Part shown: positions 49,260 through 59,598 of the stretch, piece by piece
Layout of the letters: the number at the start of each line of letters is the position of its first letter
Numbering within the stretch: position 1 is the first letter of the stretch
From: Parasponia andersonii
Lineage: Eukaryota > Streptophyta > Magnoliopsida > Rosales > Cannabaceae
Assembly (NCBI GenBank): GCA_002914805.1
Contig: JXTB01000807.1
Coordinates: 7,406 to 71,405, forward strand
Direction: 5' to 3'
DNA: 64,000 nucleotides
Program-made: the position numbers and the translations under genes
Notes under the pieces: model-generated
Database searches by the model: none
What the model was told of the DNA's origin: nothing
Seen by the model: the letters and a program-made list of their open reading frames with translations, nothing else

Positions 49260-52200
49260 ATTAAATTTTATTTTTTTTTTAAATATATTTATTTATTTGT
49301 AAACGTGTATGAATCCATCGCTTTCTTATACACACCCATTTTTCATTTCTTTTCATTTTTTAGTTTTAGTTTATATTATTATTATTTTTTTAGTTAAGAA
49401 GGTGAAATTGGTTATCCGCTTTTTCTTTTTTCCAACCTTTTTCTGTTTCGAGTATAAAGGAGGTAATTTGATTGAGCTTTATGGTTCTTTCAAAATGTTG
49501 TTTTTGTCGTAAGCATTGTTCCAAGTTTTGGAATAATGAAATGCAATTAATTTAGAATTAGTTAATGTAAATAAATTAGATAATTCAAAACCTAAAATGA
49601 AGAATCAGTAAATTTTTTTAATTCGAGTAATTAGTAAATTAATCAATAAGCAGTAACATAATAATGCCTTCTTTTATTTAAATGAAATTGCTGTTTTTTT
49701 TTTGTCACTTTTAAGGCTAGGGATTCAAATTGAAAATATGGGATTTAAAACTCTTGAGCTGAGACTACGGATGTAACCATCCGTACCCAAAAAAAAAAAA
49801 AGAATTGTTTATATTTTTTAAATAATATAAAAATAAATAAAAAGTCCAATTAACCTTAAGTGTTTGTTAAGGGTTAATTCGGTAATTCAATTAGAAATAA
49901 TTTAAGAAACTCTAGAAATTTAATAATTTGCTCAATTTTATACATAGATTTTATAAAAAAGGCAGAAAGACAGCATATAATTTCAAGAAATAAGAAGAAG
50001 CAAGAAGATGATTAAAGGTAATTAACTGTAATCTATTAAGTCTACATGCACTAATTAAATTTTTGGGGATTGAAATTGAATGTCTAGGATTATAGTTTTA
50101 ATTTATCCACAAATAATTTATGAATTATTAGGATGAATCTGATATAAGATAAAGCTTGTTGATATTAGGATTTAAACAAGACAAATTTTGAGTGATTTTG
50201 TTCTGATAAATAGAAAATTATGAATTTTTGAATTTTGGGATTAGATGTAAAAACGTAGTAGAGGTTCCAACTAGCATTTCATGGAATTTTACTAATATGA
50301 TTGGGTCGCATTTGGTATGATTGGAAAGCTTATCTAATTAGTTTTCCAATGGTATATAATTCATCAAAAATGGACTTATAAATTGAGAGTTATAGCCAAT
50401 TGAACTGAATATTACAAATCTAAATTTTTTTTGAAATTTTAAGTACTTTTAGCAAAATATGGCAGCAGTTTTTAAGGTTTTATAAGACTTATCTACAAAT
50501 CCTATAACTACATTTTTAGCACTATTATGATCCTCGGACTATAGAACAACTTTTCTAAGTTTGGTGATTTTTAAAAGTAAATTAAGATTATTGTAAATTA
50601 TGGAAATTGACATTATCATAGACCTCATCTCATAAGATATCATGGGTAGCAAATAGTCGTTGTTTTTCTTAGTAAAATTGAAGTGTAATTTTAATGATTT
50701 GATACTTATATGTGGTTTATGTGATAATAGGTACTTGAATAATTGTATTGATCATTTTGGTTAAATATGTAAAATAAATAAGGTAAGTAACCTTTAATCT
50801 TTTTTAGTAGTTTTCCTTATCTAAAAACTAAATATTTTATTATTTTATTATTTCTAATAAAATTATGTTTACTATTATTTTCTTTAAAATATAATTTCAA
50901 ATAAAAATATATTTTGGTATTAAAAATATTTATTAAAAGAATTTGTTTTATTGAAATAACGTAATTTTTGTGAAAATAGCATAATTCTATGTTTTATACT
51001 AAATTATGGATCAAGTATATGAATTATTATTTAACGTGGTTACAATAAAATTATTTTGGAATAACTATAATATTACAATGAGATGAAAGTGAAATTATTT
51101 ATGATTTGCTATTGTAAATAAATGTTTTAAAACTCTCTTCAATGACTACGCACGTAGACCACGGGCTATATATCGACAGTATTGACCTAGCTACAGGATT
51201 AAATGTAGTAAATTCGTATTTGTCTATATGGGTTATCTGTGGTAGATTCGTATCCAGCTAAGGGGTTATCTTTAATAGATTCATATCCGACTATAGGGGT
51301 TATTTGTAGTATATTCAAACCCGACTACAAGGATTATTTGTGGCAGATTCAGATCTGATTAAATGTAGTAAATTCGTATTTGCCTATATGGGTTATCTAT
51401 AGTAGATTCGTATCCGGCTATAGGGGTTATCTTTAGTAAATTCATATCCGACTATAGGGGTTATTTGTAATATATTCAAACCCACAAGGATTATTTGCGG
51501 CAGATTCAGATCTAGTCACGTGGGTTGAGCGTGGCCGTAGTTACCAAAAACTAGGAAAATGTATAATTGAAACTATTATTGACTAAAATGGATTCAAGAC
51601 AAATTTAGAAACTTATTACTTGTTTTGTTAAATTATTTACTAAACGACTTGATTTGAATATTTTCAAAAGTATTGATTTCTGAAACCAAATTTGTTCTGA
51701 AAAAAATTTATTAAATATTTTGATTTACATATGCTTGATCCAATAAGATAAGGTTACTGGTTACTTACTGGGCTTCTAGCTCACTCTTTTATTTTTTTTT
51801 CATTTCTAGGTTTTAAAGATTATTAGTCAACAGACTCACAAAGGGGAACTTATTTAGTAGTAATTGGAGTGTATGGTTCAAAGATAAGAATTTCTTCATC
51901 TTGATTGAGAAAATGTAAAGACTCAAAAGATTGATCATTTTGAATTTATTAGATTATAGTTCCTATTATTTAGTATTTATTTTGAATAGACTTTATAAAA
52001 TTCGTTGAATTTTATATTATACTTTAGTATTTATTAGAGACTAAATATTATTAATTATATTAATTTATAGAAAGATGTCTTACATACTTACGAAGTTTTA
52101 CTTTATAGGTATGCAATGCACATTTTCAATAGTTGGGCGTGACTAGAAAAACCCAAGAATGACATCTTTACTAGAGTTCACTCTTGTTAGACATGCTTTT

Positions 52201-52398
52201 ATGTATAGACTTTGACATGCTTGTATTAAAGTCATGAAATTGTATTAGAAAAGTATTATATAGTCATAATCAATTATTAACATATATTAATTTCATTAAA
52301 AAAATTATTAATATATATAAATCATTTGATGACTTTTTTTCCTTATAGATTGGCTTCTTTTGTTCCACAAACAAACAACAACACAATCTTACTTTAAC

Positions 52399-52443
<45 letters not shown>
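49260..52443. repeat. Probable decayed LTR-type repeat and AT-rich spacer
   Basis: 49260-49850 is AT-rich without genes. From about 49860 (TGTTTGTTAAGGGTTAATTC) to about 52160 the sequence has the texture of a Ty3/gypsy LTR: a block with GGAAAGCTTATCTAATTAG followed by TTTTCCAATGGTATATAATT, the tandem repeat at 51201-51515, and the CTGGGCTTCTAGCTCACTC block near 51770. No internal coding domain is present, so a solo LTR is possible. Ends are not established. A (TA)n follows at 52408-52444. Confidence 0.35.
51201..51515. repeat. 160-bp higher-order repeat built of about 40-bp subunits
   Basis: AAATGTAGTAAATTCGTATT begins at 51201 and again at 51361. Each 160-bp copy contains about four related subunits with the pattern GATTC(A/G)TATCC, GACTATAGGGG and TTAT(C/T)T. 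The second copy lacks about 5 bp near 51483 (AACCCACAAGG against AACCCGACTACAAGG). Confidence 0.9.

Positions 52444-52444
<1 letters not shown>
52408..52444. repeat. (AT)n microsatellite
   Basis: About 18 uninterrupted AT units directly abutting MITE family 1 copy C. Confidence 0.97.
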
Positions 52445-52446
<2 letters not shown>

Positions 52447-52680
52447 GCACCAATCTAGTAGGTATTTTTTTTTTTTTACCTATGCATAGATATCAATTTG
52501 GCCAATGACATGCATATTTTTTTATTGTAAAAAATAAGAGAGAGAAAGAGCATTAATGATGCACGTCTTTTCATGCACTTCATTATAGTTATTGGATCAC
52601 CATTAGATGGTAATCCAACGGCTAAAAAAAAAATACTTACCTATAGGTAAAGAAAAAAAATACCTATTGGATTGGCAACA
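52444..52680 (+). mobile_element. MITE family 1, copy C (best preserved)
   Basis: The left end GGGCACCAATCTAGTAGGTA and the right end, read as reverse complement GTTGCCAATCCAATAGGTAT, continue as paired T-rich stretches with TTTACCTAT on both arms, giving inverted repeats of about 36 bp. The inner part includes GAGCATTAATGATGCACGTC and CCAACGGCTAAAAA. It is flanked by (TA)n on both sides, in keeping with a TA insertion preference. Confidence 0.75.
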
Positions 52681-52697
52681 TATATATATATATATAT

Positions 52698-53367
52698 GAG
52701 AGTGAGTTTTCAATGAGTATTTTTATTTTTGTTCTATGGATGAATAAATTTGACTAATCTAGAAATAAACCTACAATAATAAGTCATCTTATTCAACATA
52801 TTAATTTCTAATTCTTTTTATTTATTTCTTTTTTGAAAATTTAATTTAAAGTTTAATTTTTTAATTACCTTTAATTTAAAACTATATGTACTATTGCATC
52901 TTCAATATTTCATAGAATTTCTTTATGACTGGTAAAATCCAAGGTAACATAATTTTTATATTATGAATGAGTTATTTTTTAAATAACAAAAGATGAATAA
53001 AATAACTACATTGAAAAAAAAATTGTTTGAAAAAAATTATGTGTCAAATAACTTAAAATTTGTATATTTTTATTGTTGTTGTTTTTTTCCCAACAAATAA
53101 GAAAGTTGAGAGTGATTTGAGATTATAAAGCAATTTTCACTAGTTTTATTTTCTTATAAAAAATTAAAAAAATTAACAAACTTATCAAGTTATCCATTTT
53201 TTTGTTTTAAATATCTTTTTATATTTATACATGTATTAATTATAATAATTTTTTTACTAAATCTATTAATATTATTTTAACTATTAGATTAAAATCCAAT
53301 GGCCTAAATTAGAGTACCCATCGATGAAATAAAAATAAAAATCTCTATTGAAATATCAATATCACCC
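52698..53367. mobile_element. MITE-like element of a second family, about 670 bp
   Basis: The left end GAGAGTGAGTTTTCAATGAG and the right end (reverse complement AGGGTGATATTGATATTTCAA) lead into shared arms with ATTTTTATTTTT and then TGGATGAAT or TCGATGGGT. The inverted repeats are about 45 bp and imperfect. The interior is AT-rich and noncoding. TA/CTAT repeats flank both ends. Confidence 0.6.
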
Positions 53368-53373
53368 TATCTA

Positions 53374-53409
<36 letters not shown>

Positions 53410-54305
53410 TCTTCAATTTTGGTGGCCCACTGCATGAAAAACACGCAAATAGCTTCGTTCAATAGGAATAAATACTCAATTAAGAGAATGCGGATTGAAA
53501 AGGGCATCTTTCACTTCATTTTCAAGCATTTATCTTTCTTTAGACCTTTCAATTAATCTAAGTCACAATCTTAAATCTCACACATAATTGAAGGCAGCCG
53601 TCCATCTATAAGAGATTTTTTTTAAAAAAAAGTAGATAATAATTAGAATAAATTACAAAAAAAAATTACTCTAAAATTTAAATGTTCTGCAATTCAAATC
53701 TTAAAATTTAGACTGAAATTAAAAATTTCTGAAAATTAGTATTCTAAGTTGATTTTTTGAATAACTTTAACTAGTTAAAAATAATAATATCCTCGAATAA
53801 GTTGATTTTTTGAATAATTTTAACTAGTAAAAAACAATAATATCCTTAAAATTAATGAGAATAATAAAAGCGAATCCAGTTTAATGAGAATATTATTATT
53901 TTTTGTTACTAAAATTGATTAGTTCAAGATATTAATTTTTTGAAACTCTTAATATCAGAATATTACTATATAGAGTTTGAACTTGGTTTGAATTATATAA
54001 CACTCAAACTTCATGGTATTTTTTTTATAGTTCACCCTAAAAATTGTTTCACTTTTTTCCCCCTATTTGGAGAAAATATGAAAATGTTAAGAGTTGATAC
54101 TTCGCTTTTTTTTTTTTTTTTTGAATAAATCAAGAGTTATACTTAAGAGTGTTAATGTGCTTTACGGTGCTAAGAATCATATGAGATATACTATATGTTG
54201 TAATATTCTATATTTACTTTCTTCTTGTGATTCTTTCTTACTAAAAGTTTCAATGGTACGTAATCTTATTTTAGTTCTCAGTTGGCTATCATCCTTTTCT
54301 TTAGG
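53368..54305. other. AT-rich spacer before the Tat element
   Basis: A (TA)n tract lies at about 53375-53408. Two related stretches near 53740 and 53800 (AGTTGATTTTTTGAATAA) form a loose local repeat about 60 bp apart. The frames at 53940-54339 show no motif. No gene is seen. Confidence 0.55.
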
Positions 54306-54854
54306 TGTGAGTTCCATTTCTGTTATGTTTGCCACGTGATTTAAGAGGTGACAAAGTAAAATGATATAATGGATAAATTCAATATAGACTCCTAAGGACA
54401 TTACTTAAATGACACGTGAGTTCTACATGACGTAGTAAAGGCTTGCTAAATCCACGAAGATTAGTGTTGAGTCTCGTGTGAGGTCTGCATCAGACGGACC
54501 CTCAGAAAGATCAGTTGAATCTAAGCCACCCTAAACATGATCTAGATCCCTCAAGGCTTTATAGTTCTCCATCTTCACAAGTGACATTCAACCCCAAACT
54601 TAGACAGAATATTTAATGCTCTCTCACAATCACCATATCCATTTGGTGAACCAACCTACAAAGCTACAGACAACTATGATCTTGTCTGGTATAAGCATAT
54701 ATCAGAAGAGATCGTGGTAAGTAAACAAAGTCGAATCAAAAGGAGTTGCAACATTTATAATCCACGATTTCCGGAGCACATAACAAGAAATAGAGATAAT
54801 TAATCCTAAAATTAAAGGAGATTAAGCACTTAATTTCAGAACACACACACACAT

Positions 54855-54897
<43 letters not shown>

Positions 54898-55097
54898 GCA
54901 CATTTTTTAGAAAAGAGGATTTTTATTATTCATTTGCTATCACTACCATCATTTTGTTAGCCTGTAAAAAAAATATCTGACTTAAGCATCAGAGAGTCTT
55001 ACAGGTGGCCATCCTCGACTCCCCCTCTAGAATCAAGAAAAGAGTTAAATCGAACTAAAAAGAATATGTAGACAGTTGGTAGAAGAATGCACCTACA
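54306..55097 (+). repeat. 5' LTR of the Tat element
   Basis: It starts TGTGAGTTCCATTTC and shares long blocks with the 3' copy: GCCACGTG, TTAAATGACACGTGAGTTC, GAGGTCTGCATCAGA, TCACAAGTGACATTCAA and TAAGCATC. A compound (AC)n(AT)n at about 54840-54894 has grown inside it. The end is placed at CTACA just before the primer-binding site and is inferred. Confidence 0.8.
54840..54894. repeat. (AC)n(AT)n compound microsatellite in the 5' LTR
   Basis: Runs of AC followed by about 16 AT units. The 3' LTR has only a short ATATATATAT at the same place (about 63661-63671), so the tract expanded after insertion. Confidence 0.93.
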
Positions 55098-55099
55098 GT

Positions 55100-55117
55100 T
55101 TGTCGCTGTTTGTGGGA
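55100..55117 (+). other. Degenerate primer-binding site of the Tat element
   Basis: TTGTCGCTGTTTGTGGGA lies at the expected place after the 5' LTR and resembles the TGGCGCCGTCTGTGGGA form that I recall for Tat elements, with three changes. The priming tRNA is not assigned. Confidence 0.5.
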
Positions 55118-55559
55118 AAATACGAGAGAAAGAAAAATCAAAAACTTGAAGTCAACTCACTCCCTGAACGAAAAGCTGTACGATATTAGATGGTTCCGTC
55201 GAGAATGATAATAAGAAGCACACGACTTGATGACAAAGGGATCTCCTCAGAAGCACGACTAGGCTTAGAGCAAAAGCTGAACCAGATACTTGTCACCTAA
55301 ACTGAAGCGAATAGAAAAGTGGAAATGGCTAATGAGGCCATCTTGGACTTAAAGGATGAAGTCACCGAAGTCAGTAGAGATAACATTCACATTAAAGGGT
55401 TATTGGCGAGCGAAGCCAGAAGCGAATGGAGAGATGACTTCGACGAAGAAGTTCAATAAGAATTCAGAGTACAACAACTAACGATGGGAGAAATCCTTGT
55501 GCTAGCCAGATCGCAAATGCAAGGAGGATAACAAAGTCACACTAGACACCCCCAGATGG

Positions 55560-56600
55560 GAACAACGACAGATAGGCAATACTTGAGAAATCCCGAAAAT
55601 ATGCCTCTCGAATGAAAACAAGAAATGATGACAGAGTTCAGCAAAAGATTCGGGACCCATTACTGTCAGACCCCTGCTGACCTAGCAGATCAAGCCATCT
55701 GAGGGATCAACTGAACAATATTCGTCTACTAGATTCAGCTAGAGCCCAAGCCAAAGGACTTTATAGCTCCAACACTCAAGCCATTCGAAGGAAAAATAGA
55801 CCCCCTTGACCATATCTACCAGTTTCAGTAGAAGATGGCCTTAGAAACCAAAAACGAGGCCATAGCATATAAAGTCTTCACCACCTTAGCAGGTTTAGGT
55901 AGCTCCTAGAGAAATTTATAAATGAATTTGAAGACTTTTGCAAACTATTCCTAAAACAATACGCAAATGTGAGGAGGCAGCAGAAGACAATGCAGGATCT
56001 AGATCGTTTGCAACAATCTGTAGGCGAATAACCGAAGGAATATTTGTCTCAGTTTTTGGATACGATGTTTCAAATAGATGATGCCGATTCAATCCAAGCT
56101 GTGAGCTCTTTTGTTAGAGGTCTGCAGCTGGGATATATATTGTCAGATCATCTACTCTTAAATCTGCCATACGACATGTTCGACGTATTAGCAAAGTCGG
56201 AAAGAGTCTTTAGGGTATTAGAGAGCCATCAAAAGGTACCCAAGGCTTTTATGGTGATAACGACGAAACCGGTACGGGCCCCAACTACACAAAGAGTAAA
56301 AAGGCCCGTGTAGACCTAAGAGTTAGGTTTAAAGTAAATAATCATGAGTTAGGCTAGCCATGAAAGAGACAAATGGAGAAAAAGATGCAAAGACCCTTTA
56401 CCCAAGTTTGAGCTAAATACAACAATTGACATAATATTCCTCTAGAATAAAGACAACGGTATTTTTAAAGACCCTTCCAAGTCCGTCGTCCCAGATCATA
56501 CGAAAAACAGAAATAGGTACTGCCACTTTTATAAAGACCATGGTCATGATACTATTCATTGTCGTAGCCTCTATACGTAGATCATGATGGCCATTCAAGC
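55560..56600 (+). pseudogene. gag: Tat gag remnant
   Basis: Pieces in order: SKRFGTHYCQTPADLADQAI at about 55650, KPKDFIAPTLKPFEGKIDPL at about 55750, then MALETKNEAIAYKVF. A shift of frame leads to FINEFEDFCKLFLKQYANVR at about 55920 and the open stretch 56044-56313 (EYLSQFLDTMFQIDDADSIQ). A zinc-knuckle-like segment CHFYKDHGHDTIHC follows near 56520. Numerous stops interrupt it. Gag would have formed the particle core. Confidence 0.78.
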
Positions 56601-56903
56601 TGGAAAGCTAAAGCAATACGTGAAAGCAAGTGAGAGTCAGTCCAAAGAGCGCGCAGCTGGACAAGATGAGAGAAGTAGATCCAAGCTTTAGGATCTGGAA
56701 AACAGCCTTTGAGGATAGTGTTGATGATCATAGGTAGACCAGAACTGACCTAAAGCCAAGAGGGAAAAGCAAAATTACAGAAGAGGACCGAGGAAAGGGT
56801 GAAACACTTGAAGGGGCTAGGACATTCTGTAAATCACCTGACAACGAAGGAAAGTTACGCCTCCACTGTACCTATCGCCTTCACTCAGTAGGACCTAGCC
56901 ACA

Positions 56904-57248
56904 ATGCGTCTGCCCCACGATAACTCTCTAGTAATAAAGCCACAGATTGACTCTTCAATAGTAGGAGTGGTTCTGGTCGACGGCGGTAGCAGTACTGACG
57001 TACTATTCCTCAGCACCTTCAAGAACATGGGTCTAGACCGAAACGTGCTGAGGCCAAGCTATCAACACTTGTTTGCTTTCAACAGCAATAAAGTCAACCA
57101 TTTAGGCACCATAACACTGAAGGTTTCCATCGCTAAGAGATGCCTAGATGTGGACTTTATTGTCATTGACTGTCAATCCTCTTTTAATGCCATTATAGGA
57201 AGATGGTGGATTCATGCTATGTATGGAGTCACATCAACTCTCCACTAA
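56904..57248 (+). pseudogene. pol: Tat aspartic protease remnant
   Basis: An open stretch of 114 residues contains the retropepsin site VVLVDGGSSTDVLF and the later YNAII-like block SSFNAIIGRWWIHAM, both usual for Tat proteases. The second glycine of the site replaces the more common Asn or Ser. It ends at a stop in place of the expected continuation (TLHQVLRCQ). Confidence 0.82.
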
Positions 57249-57504
57249 GTCTTGAGATGCCAGTCAAAGAACGAGATTATATAATAGATATCAAAGGCGA
57301 CTAGGCTTCTACAAAAAAATATTTTTCGACTGCTTTGAAGTAGGCTGGGGAGACGGCGAACGCTCCTGTATAAGACAAATAACAATTAAAGAATCATTTG
57401 CCGGCATATATGAAGCAGATCGAAGAAGAGTCCGATCAGCAGGAGACCACGATTGAAGAGCTAATGGCGATCCCCTAGAAGATATCAACCGAGAGAAAAT
57501 AGTC

Positions 57505-58620
57505 TTGGTTAGAGTCCTATTACCAGAGGAAGAAATGAACAAGCTAATGGAATTCTTAAGGAAAAATAGAGATATCTTTGCGTGGTCCCACAATGATATG
57601 CCCAAGATAAATCCTGTACATGCTTGCCATCGGTTGAACATCGACCTTAATTTTCCTTTAGCAAGGTCAAAACCTAAAATATTTGCGTTAGAGAAAAATA
57701 GAGCCATTAATAAAGAAGTAGAAAAGCTAATAGAAAATGGCCTGGTAGAGGAATGCGTGTACCCCCGTTGGGTCTCCAATCTAGTAGTGGTAAAAAAAAG
57801 AATGGGGAAGACCGGACCTACATAGATTTTACAAACCTAAACAAGGCCTACCAAAAAGATAATTTTCCTTTGCTGAAGATCGATAAGATGGTTGATGCTA
57901 CGGCCGGCTTCAGTAGAATAAGTTTTTTGGACGCTTACTCTAGGTATAATCAAATCTCGTTATACGATGAAGATCAAGTCCATACGGCATTCATCATGGA
58001 GAGAGGTCTATATTGCTACAAACAGATCCATTTGGCCTAAAGAATGTAGGAGCAACCTACCAAAGTCTGATGAATAAAATATTCACTGAGTTGCTAGGAA
58101 AAATGATGGAAGTCTACATTGACGATATGGTTGTGAAAAGTAAAGAAGCTATAGACTACCTAGGATATTTGGACGAATGCTTCCGAATTTTAAGACATTA
58201 CCAAATGAATCTGAACCCTAAAAAATGCGCCTTCGAAATATCTTCTGGCCAATTCCTGGGATACATAGTGAGCAGAAGAGACATTGAAGCTAATCCCACC
58301 AAGTTGTCTTTGATCGCGGACATACAAAGACCCACAGCGGTCAGAGAAGTTCAGCGTTTGACCAGGAAAATCGCAGCACTCAGTTGCTTCTTCTCCAAGA
58401 AGTCCGATCGGTGTCGGCCATTCTTCCAGTGTATTAAAAAAAGTTCCTCGGTCGCTTGGGGGGAGGGATAAGATAAAGCATTGACATAACTTAAAGAATA
58501 CTTAAGCCACCCTCATATCCTATCTTCGCTGAAAGAAGAACAATGATTGTACGTATATCTGGCAGTATCCGAGATGGCGGTCAGTACAGTATTGTTCATT
58601 GAAGAGGAAGGCAAATATTG
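57505..58620 (+). pseudogene. pol: Tat reverse transcriptase remnant
   Basis: RT lies in three frames: 57505-57795 (DIFAWSHNDMP, then GLVEECVYPRWVSNLVVVKK), about 57795-58028 (DFTNLNKAYQKDNFPLLKID, FLDAYSRYNQI) and 58028-58471 (FGLKNVGATYQSLMNKIF, the catalytic YIDDMVVKS, LNPKKCAFEISSGQFLGYIV). The first shift falls in an A run at about 57791-57798, the second near 58025 just before PFGLKN. The start of RNase H (YLAVSEMAVSTVLFIEEEGK) is readable to about 58620 and then the gene stops. Confidence 0.87.
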
Positions 58621-59598
58621 TGCTATAAAACACTTGCCAATAATCTGAGAATATGTACGAAGGGGAATGAGTTGTGCAATAAATGCTTGCCAACTGCTCA
58701 CTCGTTCATACAATAAGGAAGATCTGCGCAATAAAATCCTCGCCAATAAGTGCCCTACGAAATAGAAAAAACTGTGCGACAGATATTTTCACTAGCAATA
58801 ACCCTCTAAATGATTCATCGAAAAATGGATAAAGACTAATCGAAGGCATAACCAGGGTTTACTTGTTGGAAGTAGATCCCCTAGGGGTCTGTTCATTGGA
58901 AACAAACCCAAATAGATTACATAAAGAAATATATTAAAAAAATGAGGCCCTTCGAACATATAAACATAAATCGACGTCAATTATTATTTATTAATACTTA
59001 ATTTACAAAATGTATGATTAATAAGGATGTAAACCCTGACGACCTTACTTTTTGGGAGAGGGCTTAGGACGAACTCGTAGGGACACATCAGAATGATAAT
59101 GCCCTGCCTACTCCCAGTAAGAGCTAAGCCCAGGCCTTTTCTTCAATAACGATGGATCCAAGCAAGAATCGACCAACCCTTGAAGCTGGTCCTTAGCACG
59201 ATTCTATTTAGGGTTGGAAAAGTCTAACTATACGCACGGATCAAATTCTGTTAAGAGAAGCCATACGAGTAGTTACATATCCTCGGCACTAGGTGAACCG
59301 AAACTCAAGTCCTGACTTCTGGAGTTAATCTTGTCAATCATAGCATGAAGAGAATTTACTAATAATTCCAAATCATATGCGATTGGGCTAGACCCAAAGG
59401 TCAGCCGAATCGCTGACAAAAGAATGACATCAAATACGATATTCAACCCTGACCAGAAATACAGGCAATAGTAAAAGGAAGACAAAATAAGGATAAGCAA
59501 CATATATCAGTTTTATTACTTAAACAAATTGTTATAACAAGGGTCAGCTTTATACTACACAGCTCATATTTTACAAATATAGAGAGGAGCAAGGGTCC
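58620..59598. other. Noncoding stretch where RNase H/integrase is missing
   Basis: Downstream of the RT remnant no RNase H core or integrase motif (HHCC, DDE) can be read on either strand. Three loosely related units occur at about 58670-58790 (TGTGCAATAAATGCTTGCCA, TGCGCAATAAAATCCTCGCC, TGTGCGACAGATATTTTCAC), suggesting a short decayed tandem repeat. The rest shows nothing recognisable. Confidence 0.5.

Noticed and set aside
51201..51515. CRISPR-like array
   Set aside because: Subunits are contiguous and diverged with no unique spacers, and the genome is a plant's.
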